Origin: Acheta domesticus
Lineage: Eukaryota; Arthropoda; Insecta; Orthoptera; Gryllidae
Assembly: GCA_031308135.1 (NCBI GenBank)
Contig: JAHLJT010009436.1
Span: 158,577,302 to 158,641,301 of the forward strand
DNA: 64,000 nt
Direction: 5' to 3'
The notes under the pieces were generated by a model. It was not told the DNA's origin, did not search any database, and saw nothing but the letters and a program-made list of their open reading frames with translations. Positions 46,140 to 57,469 of this stretch are shown piece by piece (within the stretch, counting starts at the first letter, position 1; each line of letters begins with the position of its first letter). The translations under genes were made by a program, and so were the position numbers.

Positions 46140-46632
46140 GCTCTTCCGCCGCCCTGCCAGGTTGCAATCAGCTACCCTCGCCGCCGACACCGGTGACGTC
46201 ACTACATCACCACCGTCACCGCCGCCACCAACACCATCGCGCCGTCGCGCCCGTATCTCTCCCCCTGCCTACGTCCGCCCCCCCCGCCGCCAGCTAGCCG
46301 GCTGCCCGCCCCTCTGAGCCCTGCCCGGGTCGAACCCGGGGCACCGCCCAGAGCATGTGCGGCCAGCGGGCGACACAGCTGGTGGAGTGTGGGCCAAGCG
46401 GATGGAGCTATGGTGGACCGGGAGCATGAAGCATCCACGGCGGTGAAGGGCATTTTTCACGATTTCTGCATTGAGACCCTCTACTGGACAGCGGTGTGAT
46501 TTGTAGGAGCGGTGGTGCTGTGACAGTGGTGTGGTTCGACAACCCGGCCATGTGTGCCTCGTAACCTTTCAATGTTACATTCATTTGGTTTTTGCTTGCT
46601 GTGTTAGTCAGGTAGCATCGCTTGGTCAGTGT
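46140..46632. other. GC-rich block with a tRNA-like B box, ending at the assembly gap
   Basis: Strongly GC-rich from 46140 to 46440. On the minus strand 46318-46375 reads a tRNA-like segment with CCCCGGGTTCGACCCGGG, which contains a good B box, preceded by GGCCGCACATGCTCTGG. It is probably a tRNA-derived SINE head or part of a retrotransposon. The open frames are composition-driven. Confidence 0.35.
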
Positions 46633-47632
46633 NNNNNNNNNNNNNNNNNNNNNNNNNNNNNNNNNNNNNNNNNNNNNNNNNNNNNNNNNNNNNNNNNNNN
46701 NNNNNNNNNNNNNNNNNNNNNNNNNNNNNNNNNNNNNNNNNNNNNNNNNNNNNNNNNNNNNNNNNNNNNNNNNNNNNNNNNNNNNNNNNNNNNNNNNNNN
46801 NNNNNNNNNNNNNNNNNNNNNNNNNNNNNNNNNNNNNNNNNNNNNNNNNNNNNNNNNNNNNNNNNNNNNNNNNNNNNNNNNNNNNNNNNNNNNNNNNNNN
46901 NNNNNNNNNNNNNNNNNNNNNNNNNNNNNNNNNNNNNNNNNNNNNNNNNNNNNNNNNNNNNNNNNNNNNNNNNNNNNNNNNNNNNNNNNNNNNNNNNNNN
47001 NNNNNNNNNNNNNNNNNNNNNNNNNNNNNNNNNNNNNNNNNNNNNNNNNNNNNNNNNNNNNNNNNNNNNNNNNNNNNNNNNNNNNNNNNNNNNNNNNNNN
47101 NNNNNNNNNNNNNNNNNNNNNNNNNNNNNNNNNNNNNNNNNNNNNNNNNNNNNNNNNNNNNNNNNNNNNNNNNNNNNNNNNNNNNNNNNNNNNNNNNNNN
47201 NNNNNNNNNNNNNNNNNNNNNNNNNNNNNNNNNNNNNNNNNNNNNNNNNNNNNNNNNNNNNNNNNNNNNNNNNNNNNNNNNNNNNNNNNNNNNNNNNNNN
47301 NNNNNNNNNNNNNNNNNNNNNNNNNNNNNNNNNNNNNNNNNNNNNNNNNNNNNNNNNNNNNNNNNNNNNNNNNNNNNNNNNNNNNNNNNNNNNNNNNNNN
47401 NNNNNNNNNNNNNNNNNNNNNNNNNNNNNNNNNNNNNNNNNNNNNNNNNNNNNNNNNNNNNNNNNNNNNNNNNNNNNNNNNNNNNNNNNNNNNNNNNNNN
47501 NNNNNNNNNNNNNNNNNNNNNNNNNNNNNNNNNNNNNNNNNNNNNNNNNNNNNNNNNNNNNNNNNNNNNNNNNNNNNNNNNNNNNNNNNNNNNNNNNNNN
47601 NNNNNNNNNNNNNNNNNNNNNNNNNNNNNNNN
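46633..47632. other. Assembly gap of exactly 1,000 N
   Basis: Unknown bases. A round length suggests a placeholder, so the true distance is unknown. Open frames spanning it are artefacts. Confidence 0.99.
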
Positions 47633-47698
47633 TAGCAGAGTCCAAAGGAAATTGAAAAGTAATACGGGAAAGTTTGTGCCATTCTGTAGCACCACTAG
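47633..47698 (+). repeat. Hairpin/CTAG family tail just right of the gap
   Basis: AATACGGGAAAGTTTGTGCC through GCACCACTAG, then T. The rest of the copy lies in the gap, which repeats of this family may have caused. Confidence 0.75.
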
Positions 47699-49285
47699 TT
47701 TTATTTTACTTTAGAAAAATGCCGTTTAGTATACAAATTCATTTTATGCACCCATTTTTATACGTCTTTTTTTTTTTTGCATTCTTCGTCGATTTCGATT
47801 AATATGTTATTTGTTACCTTTTCCCATCATTTTTAAGGCATATTTTGCTGATTTCATCGATTTAATGTCATTCTAATGGCACTTGCTTCCAATAATATTT
47901 ACGAGATGCAACAAATTTACTCCATAAAATTCCCGAGTACCTATACCTGGTAGTCTGTTCGATTTCCTCGCTCAGAAGTTGTAATATCAGCTATTGTGAG
48001 TATGTAATTTGAGATTCTTGGGACGCTTGTCAGCGCCATTGGCGGTTCAGCCGATTTCAGAATAATTAAAGACAGAGATTTTCTGGTAAAGAACAGTCCA
48101 AACCAAACGTTTGAAAGCGGAGTTCACTTGAACGAAAAAATAAGTTTACATCAGTAACGTATACAATAGCTTGAGTTGTTCATCCGAACTGATTTTGATC
48201 ACTTTTTCTTGTCATTTTTCTTTGCTTTTAGGGCATTTTAAAAACATTTTAAGAGCATTTTGTTGACTATTTCACTCACGTCTGCCCCGTCTGTAAGTAA
48301 CCAATACAAAGCAAGGATATATTCAAATTAAGCCAATTCCAGAAGTGTATCGCCATTTATGATTATCAGTTTGTTTACCTTTGCACTCTGTTGTAATCAC
48401 TTTGTTTACCTTTTTAAGATAACGTTAGCAATTGCTTCAGGTCCAAAATACCTTGTGGGCATCAATATAATATTAAAATACGTCATTTTGGCAATGTTTA
48501 AAACTCTGAAATAGAATATATTATTAAAGATTCCGTGCCGTAAAACAGTGAAAGGAACAGAGAAAGCGCATGGAAGCAATTTCAAGAATTTTGTGAAGAA
48601 AGAAAATACAAATGGACAGCACAAACTACAAATGAAGAAATTACTCATATTTTAGGCAATTAATATGCAAAGATTAGATGGTGAAGAGAATATTCTATCA
48701 AAACTATGTGTAACGTTACAACCAAAGTTATTCAGGAAAATACTTTAATGAATACACACATGTGTTCAATCCATTCGGAACTGACGAATTCCGCTGCTAA
48801 TTCAGCTTATACATCTTCCATTTCAAATACTTCCACGGAAGACCCAGGCTTGGAAAACTCAACTTCCTACAATTTAATTGTGTTTAGTAAATGTTCTTGT
48901 AAGTAGTCTTGTTATAATTGTTTTTTGAAAGTTTTATTACCACAAAATTAAAATATGTTTGAAATCATTGTCTGCATTAAACTGTTAATCAGACTTGATT
49001 ATAATTTATTCCAGGAGGCAGTGATAAGTCGAAACTGAATAAATTTTCTCATTTTTCGGTAGTAATTTTGAGTAATATATCTCTTTTTTGTAGTTCCTGT
49101 GATTTAAATTATTCTTTCGATTCATGTAATGTGTTTATTCGTGAAATAGTCACACTAAATATCACTGGAAATGCTGTGATATTATGATCATTTTTGGTGA
49201 TGTTTTAGGTAATCAAAATCCACCCCTAAATTATTAACTTACAAGAAATTGATTTCCGCAATATAATTGTCACGATTTGCATAGT
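47699..49285. other. No supportable gene
   Basis: AT-rich sequence. The frames at 48406-48648 and 48706-48906 are unrecognised. No repeat family seen. Confidence 0.5.
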
Positions 49286-49500
49286 TTCCGACCCTCAAAT
49301 TTGTTGTGAGCGCGGACCGGTTCATTAATCCTGCACTGCGCCAGGAAAGGCCTCGGGAGGTAGAGGACGATGGCAATGGCGAAGGCGGCAGCGCAGGAGA
49401 CACCAAAGAAGCGGTGCTGTTGGCGACGCGGGAAACGTGGCGCTGGAGGCGGAGGCTTACCTGCGACGGATATACGTTTCAAGGACTCATTTGATCAAAT
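49286..49500. other. GC-rich island with donor-like motif on the minus strand
   Basis: A GC-rich block (GGCGCTGGAGGCGGAGGC) with open frames on both strands. On the minus strand CGTCGCAG/GTAAGC resembles a splice donor. Not enough to call a gene. Confidence 0.2.
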
Positions 49501-50879
49501 CGAACACTCGAGCCAGGAGAGACAAAGGTAGGAACCGTTTGTAAATTACGTAACACGAGTCAGGGAAGCAATGGTCTGCATTGCCAACGGCAATAAAACA
49601 ATATTCAAGGAGTGTTTCTTGATTTTGTGAATCGTTCTCCACAAAAGCTACCCTTTCGGATGTCTTCCTCGCCTTCTCTCAGCTACGTCACTGACGAACG
49701 CCTAGTGTGCGTGCACTTTCGGCACTTTGATCGCAAGTGAGTCAAGAAAAACTTGTTTGGCAAGTTCGTAATTGGCAATTGATTTACTGAGTTTTCAAGT
49801 AAACTGGAATCGGCTCGTGTAGATACTGTTAATCAGTAAGACAACAAGCATGTTGAGCAATGTAACAATCTCTCTTAGGATGCTGAAATAGGAAATGTGT
49901 TGATTAATGAGATATTGGAGAACAGAAGGTAAAAAGAACACGTGATAACTATTAAAGAATGCTAAAGCAATGTGCCAACTTATCCACAAACATACTTACA
50001 TTCATTGATACTGAATACCGCTATGTAATTTCACTAGACTCTGGTGTTGTTGTATTCATTTGAAACGTTCGCACTGTCGTTTACGAGTTAATTCGTCAAA
50101 GCGTTCTGAAAATGTGTTTTGTTAGCGACTGAATTCTTTTTTAACCCCCTCCACATAGATTTTTATCACCAACAGCTTCACTTTACTAGGAAGGAAACAG
50201 ATTTTTCAAAAAACATTTATAAAATATTCCGACCTCGAAACATTTTATTAAATAATTATCGCAAATAAAAAGTACAGTAGTTTCCCACCGTTTGAGCTTC
50301 AAAACTCAGGTAGATCCTTAGCGAATGATACAAAAGTTGGATTAGTGGTTTCCAGCGAGGTCGGAATCGACCGCTTGGGAGTCGATGAAATTTGAAAGGT
50401 TGTCATTGAAGATTAAGAGGTGGACTCGGGGTTATTTGCGTAATATGCACTGGCGACTGATCGATATAATCAAGATGAAGATCTCATTGATCCCAAGATT
50501 GTTTTAAATTAAGTTGATATGTGTTTTCTGATTTTTTTTGTACAAAAGATCTAGTAACAAATTAAAAATTGGCTCCTTTTGCTTAGAATGCAGTATTCGT
50601 CGTTAGGATGTTTAGAAAACTGAAGAAACCCGCGGCTCGAGTCAGGATCTGGGCTGCCCGGGCGACACACATTGGGAAAAAAGCCCGAAAAGCTGGCCAA
50701 AAGTCCAAAACATTAATTTCAACATATATACTTGTGTCATACACCATTTAAAAGAGGACAAAATTCTGCATTAAATGTCGTAAATTTTGAAAACGTATGT
50801 TCACTGACTGCGTTTGTACATTGTTTCAAAGTTAGACAAAATTTACTTCTCTTGGGTCTGATCTCGAAGGCTATGTGCA

Positions 50880-51600
50880 AGCGCGCATTCTATGACGCAT
50901 AACTTTGTTCAATGATCATGTAATGACATTTGGGAAAATCTATGTTATTCTTGTAGGTGTAATCTATGTGGTGAGTAATTGTCATTTCATTTGTTTGCTT
51001 CGGTTACGAGAAAATTATATTAAAAAATTGCGATTTTCGTTTATTTTTATATATATTTTTTTATTTTACAGGGTAAAAGTTAGAAGTTCCACGCACTACC
51101 ACCGTCTTTTATATTTTAAACTATCAAGTATTGTGTCCTTTATTGATATTCATAACAATTAGCTGCTAATATCTGCTAATAAAGTTGTAGGGCAAAAAAA
51201 AGCATTTCAAAGCAGATGCTCGGTGGAATATACATTGGCGTATCAAAACACGACGCGCATCGTAACTTCGTTCAATGAGTCTACAATTATATCCGGGAAC
51301 TCTATATTATTCTTAAGGATCTGATCGATAATTAGTGAATATTACTGAATTTGTTTAAATTTTTAATGTGCTAATTGGAATTAAAATTGCTTTCATTCTA
51401 TTTACATTACAATTTTATGTTCTAACAGGATAAAAATTAAGCCTACCGCCTTCTATCACGTTTTTCACTGTTTAAAAAATTAATTATTATATTTTTTATA
51501 TAACATCCGTAACAATTACCTGACAATATGTGCTAATACAGTTGTAGAACAACAAATAATATCACAAATTTGACATTCATCGGAGAATGAGCTTATAGAA
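50880..51600. repeat. Old tandem duplication with a period of about 363 bp
   Basis: Two diverged direct copies. GTTCAATGATCATG (50907) aligns with GTTCAATGAGTCTAC (51270), TCTATGTTATTCTTG with TCTATATTATTCTTA, and CTGCTAATATCTGCTAATA with CTGACAATATGTGCTAATA. Identity is moderate with indels. No coding frame is shared. Confidence 0.65.
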
Positions 51601-51768
51601 ATTTCAAAAAAATTGCAAAACATTAATATGATTAGTACACATTTGTTGTAATTGTTTATTTTACTAATTAATGTAAACAAATAATATAAATAATATAATA
51701 TAAATAATATTTACAAATAATATAAACAAACAATATATATCTTAAATATTATGTTTTCAAACTATTAG

Positions 51769-51828
51769 ATTTTATTGAAGAACTACACTTGAAAGGATAT
51801 TCTTTTCAAGAGTATTTGAAACGAAAGG
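51769..51828 (+). CDS. Possible small exon upstream of 51947 (weak)
   Basis: TTTTCAAACTATTAG is followed by 60 nt reading FIEELHLKGYSFQEYLKRK in phase 1 and then GTAAGT (51829). Its exit phase (1) does not match the phase 2 entry needed at 51947, so a direct join is not in frame. It may be a pseudo-exon, or the annotation of one border may be wrong. Confidence 0.2.
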
Positions 51829-51946
51829 GTAAGTGTAACAGTTTCAAACATCATCAGCTTCCCGATACAATAAATTTAAACAAATTAAAACATGTCAAAA
51901 CAAAAAACATTGGGATTAATAGATGAACTAGGCAGTAGCCACGCAG

Positions 51947-52337
51947 GGTGCCTACTTTTGTATTAAGACTGCAAAAGTTGTATGTGGAAAAATACTCTTG
52001 GTATTACATGCCAACAACACTCCACAAACTTTTAATTCATGGCCCCCAAATAATAAATTCTGCTTCGCTGCCAATCGGTCAATACTCGGAGGAAGCGCAA
52101 GAGGCAAGAAACAAAGATTTTAAAGCGTATCGCGCTGGATTTTCCAGAAAAAGCTCAAGACAAAAAAACTTGGAAGATATTTTTCATTGGCTTCTTGTGT
52201 CGTCTGATCCACTGATCACAAGTCTAAGAAAGACCCCTCAAAGAAAAATGAACCAATTCTCTCCCGATGCGATATCCCTTCTCATCTGCCCGGACATCAC
52301 ATCTGGCGATGAAGAATCTTTTTTGGAGGACGAATAA
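51947..52337 (+). CDS. C-terminal exon of an uncharacterised, transposon-associated insect protein family
   Basis: An acceptor-like CACGCAG ends at 51946. The frame then reads PTFVLRLQKLYVEKYSWYY, MPTTLHKLLIHGPQIINS, ASLPIGQYSEEAQEARNKD, FKAYRAGFSRKSSRQKNLED and IFHWLLVSSDPLITSLRK, ending in an acidic SGDEESFLEDE tail at TAA (52335-52337). From memory, the HKLLIHG, PIGQxSEEAQEARNK, RKxSR and SSDPLI motifs recur in that order in many-copy uncharacterised proteins of insects and other invertebrates. Intact homologues are much longer at the N-terminus. The exon has no internal stop, so it could be the last exon of a live or recently lost gene copy. I cannot assign a biochemical role. Confidence 0.6.
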
Positions 52338-52800
52338 GTTCACTCATCCTTCAGGTGAGCTTCAAGTTATAATTCTTTTAACTTTAAAAATGTATTTCAT
52401 TTGAAATGATATAATAATTATTCAACTCCAGTTTAACCAATATTACTTTCTTCTTATTAACAAATAAATTGAGGGATAATGTTTGATAGATCAAATACTC
52501 TAAAATATTGCAAAAATACATTCTGATCTATCAATTGTTGGCTTTTACTATCATCCGAATGAGATTAGTAGTCAGACAAATAATATTTTGTAGAATACAT
52601 CTGTCAAATGAATTTATAATTAATTTTTCTGATGGCATTATTGTCTCTATGTATAACAATTTTTAAAAAAATACAAATGTGGCTTCAGATTTCGAATTCA
52701 GCGACCTCAAAAACCCTAGATAAAATATTTTATACGCGATTGGCATCTTATTTGACTTTTGGCCAGCTTTTTCGGTTTTTTTTTCCAGTGTGCGACGTCG
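52338..52800. other. No supportable gene
   Basis: AT-rich sequence. The frame at 52632-52814 is unrecognised. Confidence 0.5.
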
Positions 52801-52804
52801 CGTC

Positions 52805-52862
52805 GAAGGCCTAGGTGCCGACGTTTCGACCAACGTCTCGGTCTTCTTCAGGACTGTTGTGC
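52805..52862 (-). ncRNA. Hammerhead-ribozyme-like remnant, probably of a Penelope-like element
   Basis: On the minus strand the order is CTGAAGA (fits the CUGANGA core, 52845-52851), a GACC/GGTC stem II with an 8-nt loop, GAAA, then ACGTC ahead of GGCACC. Conserved hammerhead bases are present in the right order. Stem I keeps only about three pairs and stem III is minimal. Penelope-like retroelements are known to carry such minimal hammerheads. No reverse transcriptase is seen nearby, so this would be a solo remnant. Confidence 0.4.
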
Positions 52863-53745
52863 GCCAGGATGTTGGGCGTTCCGGTTATGTTCTAGATGGA
52901 CCAGGCTGTGATTGGCTAGATAACCTAACTCGGCCGGTCACCTAGTTCCAGGCTTATGATTTTTACAGGTTGCAGTTATACCACTCATAATAACACTGAA
53001 ACAAAGATTTTTTGAAAAATGTGTACTATTTTGTAGATAAAAATATGTTTTTAATATTGCAATTTTTACCGCATTCTCTAGTTAATAAACTGTTGCAGAA
53101 TGAATAATACAAAGGTAATCAGAAAAACATTGTTTCAGTAAGTGTAGGCGACATTCATGAACAATTCCTGAAAATTTCAGTTTCCTATTACAAATGTAAG
53201 TGAAAAAAAATTGTATTAAAAATTATTCGCGAAATGGGCTTTAAAAATGCAACCCTCCGAACACGCCACCTCGATAACTTGCCTCATCAGAATAAATATT
53301 TTCCAATAACTACTTCCTTTTGAGAGTTGGTTAGCTTAACAACATAAGATTTTAAAATTGTTTTCTACATGTCTAAGTCTTTCAGTATTTATGCGCTGCA
53401 TTGTCTCTCAGTATCTAAAAGTATTGGAGACAGCACCTCAGCCCTAATGAAAGTTTTCTCGTAAAAAGAATTTTAAAAAATACTTCTCCTCAGCCGTCTT
53501 CACGTAAAAAGAATTTAAAAAATACTTATACGACTGAAATAAACATAATTCAAACGTCAATTTAAATAGAAAATTATGAATAGTTATAAAAATAAAATGC
53601 AAAAAAACAATTTGACTGAAAATCAATTCCGTGTCTATAAGTGTAAATGGACTTAATGTATGTGTGAATGATTGAAAAAAGGAGACTAAAGAAAGAAAAA
53701 ACATAAAAGGATAGAATAAACAATTTAGCGTGTATGTCAACCTTA
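52863..53745. other. No supportable gene
   Basis: AT-rich, with only chance frames (for example 53444-53740, which reads low-complexity hydrophobic sequence). Confidence 0.5.
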
Positions 53746-53749
53746 GGTT

Positions 53750-53775
53750 GCCGGCAAAGCGCCGGCTACTTCCAT
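53750..53775. repeat. Helitron-like GC-rich hairpin
   Basis: GCCGGC at 53750-53755 pairs with GCCGGC at 53761-53766, followed by TACTTCCATAGG. This resembles the hairpin-plus-short-tail 3' ends of insect Helitrons and the hairpin at 35717, but without an exact CTRR end. Confidence 0.3.
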
Positions 53776-53864
53776 AGGTTAATTGAATGTAAGTCAGTCA
53801 TTTACGTTCTGTCCCCTTCTTTGCCGCAAAAGCCGAAGAGCTGCGGCGCATGTATCCCGCGTGG

Positions 53865-53985
53865 CAATAAATGACCGCCTCGCCAGGGAGGACGGCGCAG
53901 GGCTGCGACCGCAGGGGCCTCCCGGGAGCTGGGGAGCGGACGGCGCTCAAGCACTCGACCAGGCGAGCCAGCGAGGCTCCCGGAG
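53865..53985 (+). other. GC-rich exon-like block ending at a splice-donor motif
   Basis: GC-rich sequence from 53865 ends at CCGGAG/GTGAGA (53986). Three frames are open but repetitive in composition. It is similar in character to 40600-40742. No homology. Confidence 0.2.
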
Positions 53986-54606
53986 GTGAGAGAAAAGCCC
54001 GTAGTGCCAATTTTACGCCTGCTCAACCTACTGGGCCGGAACTTACGTTAGAAGACAGATAACGAGCGAAACAATCCGGGGAATTCATTCATCAGACATT
54101 TTGAAGACTATTTGAACATCAAATGTGAATTATTCCTCAATGTCTACGCTGCAGCTCGAGAGGAAAACAATATATCACTATTTTACCGAAACTGTATAAC
54201 TCCATGTGAAATAAATGAAACATGCTAATGGTTGCAAGACAGTAATGATAACTAGTACGTTGCAAGGTATTTCAAATTGGTTTCGTCCATGTCAGTAGTA
54301 AAAGAAAAAGTGGTAATGCGATCTCTTTTTAGAACGCTAACTCGATACGTAGATACTTATTTAGTGTTTTTGAAAATAATAATTTTCATTTTGACTATAG
54401 TCTGGAAGAGGTTTGTGTATTCGGTTTAAAAAAAGTCACGCATGATACATAAATTTGAATTAGCTCAGATTAGCATTGAGAATTTGGAAATTTTGCGTTT
54501 CTTGTTTACAATTCGTGGCAGTTGGATTGATTTATTGTTTTATTATTTCGTATATCATGATATGGTTATTAGTCCCGTAAGTGTAGTGCATGATTTATCA
54601 CCGTGC

Positions 54607-55010
54607 GGGGGGGGTGACTTCTCCGACACTGGATAGCGAGATCCTGAGCCGTCCTACATCGGCTTTTGAGGGTTTTCACCCCCAGGTATCTCCGATCAGC
54701 GGGCACCGTCCAATCACTGACAAGCTATGCTTGTAAGTAAGGGATGAGAATGGGACAAAGAAGAGTAAGGAGAGATCGCGCGCGGTTCGCGACCCGTTTG
54801 TTGGTGTCCTGTTCCAGCATTCGCCTGGTGTTGATCAGGGAAACCACGGAAAACTACTGATGAGCGCAGCCATCCGCTAGAATTCTCGTCCAGACAGCGG
54901 CTGAATTCGACCTAACTCCCTACCTAGTGTCGAAAATCCTGTCATCGTCGAACCTCGAACCTAGGACCTCCCGGTCGGAGGCACTGCAGTGACATCAGTT
55001 GATGCTGGCT
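54607..55010 (-). mobile_element. tRNA-derived SINE-like element with conserved central domain
   Basis: On the minus strand a tRNA-like head (GTGCCTCCGACCGGGAGG, then B-box-like GGTTCGAGGTTC) lies at about 54955-54990. A body follows with CGTGGTTTCCCTGATCAACA and CCAGGCGAATGCTGG. I recall this central block from SINEs of termites, crickets and other arthropods. The 3' portion continues to about 54607 with TTACTTACAAGCATAGC. I found no target duplications. Confidence 0.6.
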
Positions 55011-55294
55011 ACTTGGAAGTTCGATCTGCATGAAGCCATCCGCAACATGGTCTGAAATTGCTGGAAGTATTTTAGTTGACACAGTTCGTTGCCAGTAGAT
55101 TTTTGTTCGTTTATTTACTGCAGGAGAGCTCTACAACGACAGCCTCTATAACATTCATATATTACTGGGTCGATCCTCGAATAAGCGAATATGGGATCTG
55201 CAGATCGGGAATTGTTGTGAAATTTAATTTTTCCGAGTATTGAACCCTTCCACAACATGGCCACTGTGGATTTTCCGCTCTTCGAAAATCCACG

Positions 55295-55370
55295 TATCTC
55301 AGTGGGGTCGAACTCGCGCGCCGAGAGTTGAGAGCCAGTAAGCTAAACACTCGAGCGCGGAGGCCCGCCA
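55295..55370 (-). mobile_element. tRNA-like SINE head
   Basis: The minus strand reads GTGTTTAGCTTACTGGCTC (A-box-like), about 30 nt, then GCGAGTTCGACCCC (a close match to the B box), with the spacing of a tRNA. No introns or a matching acceptor stem support a functional tRNA gene, so a SINE or tRNA pseudogene is more likely. Confidence 0.55.
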
Positions 55371-55399
55371 CTTCATTTACTTCTCGGACATCCAACACG

Positions 55400-55660
55400 T
55401 TTCACTGGAACTGTGGAGAACCATCGGCGAAGCGCCTCTCGCTGGCGGGGGCCGAGCGGCAGGGCGTCGCGACGGCGCCGTGGCCCGCGCGCCCCGAACT
55501 CTGCCCGGCGGACAAGAATGCGAAGCCTCTGCCAGCCCCAAGGACAGCGTTCTCCATGTCTCGACACGGTTCAACGCTCTAACGCGGCGGCTCGTCTCTC
55601 AAGGTGGCGGAAAAGAAGAGAAGCAGTCCAGCCGGATCTCCAAACACAAGAGGGTATTAT
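55400..55660. other. GC-rich island with overlapping open frames
   Basis: CpG-rich sequence (GGCGCCGTGGCCCGCGCG) where five overlapping frames are open on both strands, an effect of composition. It may be exon or promoter sequence of an unseen gene, or transposon DNA. Nothing in it is recognisable. Confidence 0.25.
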
Positions 55661-55699
55661 TTGAATTCCGCAAACAGGTTACCCAACAAAAAAGGAGAT

Positions 55700-56800
55700 A
55701 ATCCACATACAATATTCAAGAAACTAAATTGTGAGGAACACTATCACAAAATATCTTAAATGACCTCAGAAAGTATCACTTTAATGAATTTTTATTTTAA
55801 TTTATTCCAAGTATTATGGAATACACTTATGATAAAAATACATAAAAGGAGAATTAATATTACAGTACAATTATTTAATTAAATTCCGCGTGTTTAATTT
55901 ATGAACACACTAATTACATTCAAAATAATAATCGAGAATTCATTACTCCAGCATCAACGGATAACTACGTACAACCAAAATTAAGAAATAAGCACACTGT
56001 GTACTACAGTGAATTAGACAGATATTCACAGAAAGTATATGATATTTAAGTATTATAATCCATAGATATATTAAATTACTCACACCGACAAGAAATCGTT
56101 GATTTGCTAGAATTATACGTTAATTCTTATAGTGTAACTCCCTTTACGAAGTACCTTCTCTAGTAATCCTCTTCAAATCGCACTTATGTTTGTATTACAT
56201 TCTATTTTCCCTGGTCATGTTGCGCTCTATAACATAAAAATTGATCTATTCATGTAAAAATAAAAATAATCACTCAATATTTGAAAATTGCATTATTTGC
56301 GATTTAATTTGTTTTTTCGACATCCGTACTGCATATCCAAGAATTCTATGATGTAATTATTTATAATTAAAATATTTGCCTGAATTGGAAACGCGAATTT
56401 TGCTTGTCTACTTCTATAAATTTAAAAGAAAAATGCAGGTTTTTAGAGTTTAGTAGATTTGAGGTATTGAAATTTCTACACGAACAGCGAATCTAACCAG
56501 CAACTTAATTGTGGATAATCACACAAAAAGTGAGCTATCATTTTGCTACACTGAAGCTTATCACGCCTTGTTTACGACGTAGATTGATGATACACACGGG
56601 ATTTATTGAAAGTTGATAGTGTTTACCGTAAGGGTGCGAAAACATGAGTAAGTTGCGAAGGGTGGGGAAAGTTGAATCTGTTTCTCGTAAGTAATGTTAT
56701 CCTGAGTATATTAGGAGTGAAATACGTAGTAAAGAGGAAGTTATGTAATCGATGATGCCGAAAAAGTACTCTTTTACTTCCTCGTACATATGTGTGTACG
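55700..56800. other. No supportable gene
   Basis: AT-rich sequence up to the Tc1 relic. A decayed hairpin-like end of the repeat family may lie near 56690-56790 (GAGGAAGTTATGTAATCG). Confidence 0.45.
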
Positions 56801-56804
56801 AGGC

Positions 56805-57345
56805 AGCATGCACATTGCCTTGTTGACAACTTAGATCCATGGCTTTGTGGGGTCTGCGCCACACACAAACCCTATCAACTTTTACCAACTCAAATCGGAA
56901 CTCATCCAGCCAAGCCACGGTCTTCCGGTCATCTGGGTGGACGGAGAGGCGCTGCAGCAGATGCCATGCTGTTAAAGCCTCTCGAGTCAGTCTTCTGCAG
57001 GCATAGCTCATGAAAGCCAAATGACGCTGCACTGTTCGAACGGATACGTTCGTCGTACATCTCACATTGATTTCTGCGGTTATTTCACGCAGTGTTGCTT
57101 GTCTGTTAGCGCTGACGACTCGACGCATGTGCCGCTGCTCTCGGTCATGAAGTGAAGGTCGTCGGTCACTGCGTTGTCTGCGGTGAGAGGTTATGCCTGA
57201 AATTAGGTATTATCGGCACATTCTTGACACTGTGGATCTTGGAATATTGAATTCCCTAACGATTTCCAAAAGGGAATGCCCCAAGCGTCTAGCTCCTAAC
57301 TACCCTACCGCGTTCAAAGTCTGCTAATTCGCGTCGAAACGTCAG
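56805..57345 (-). pseudogene. Tc1/mariner transposase relic
   Basis: Minus-strand pieces in order: RRELADFERGRVV (N-terminal start of the DNA-binding domain), a frame change, GHSLLEIVREFNIPRSTVSR (helix-turn-helix), an in-frame TAA, SGITSHRRQRSDRRPS, RRVVSANRQATLREITAEI, VSVRTVQRHLAFMSYACRR, then TVAWLDEFRFELVKVDRVCV and WRRPHKAMDLSCQQG. The D in WLDEFRF is the first catalytic aspartate equivalent of Tc1 (WSDESRF). The spacer between CRR and that motif is shortened by an internal deletion, and the rest of the DDE domain is lost. At least one stop and one frameshift make it dead. It encoded the cut-and-paste enzyme that inserts at TA sites, but I did not find its terminal repeats. Confidence 0.85.
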
Positions 57346-57469
57346 AAACCTTTTCACATGGTACAAGTGAAAGCTCTTTATACCTTTTGTACGCGATACT
57401 GTTATCATCTTTTATTTCCATATTGCTGTCTGTTTACTTGCATATTGCCACCGCAGTCTATTTTCGCTA

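Noticed and set aside
46408..47714. Long open frames of 337-424 codons
   Set aside because: They consist almost entirely of gap bases (N) and carry no information.
55295..55370. Possible functional tRNA gene
   Set aside because: A and B boxes are present, but I could not form a convincing acceptor stem and cloverleaf. SINE head preferred.
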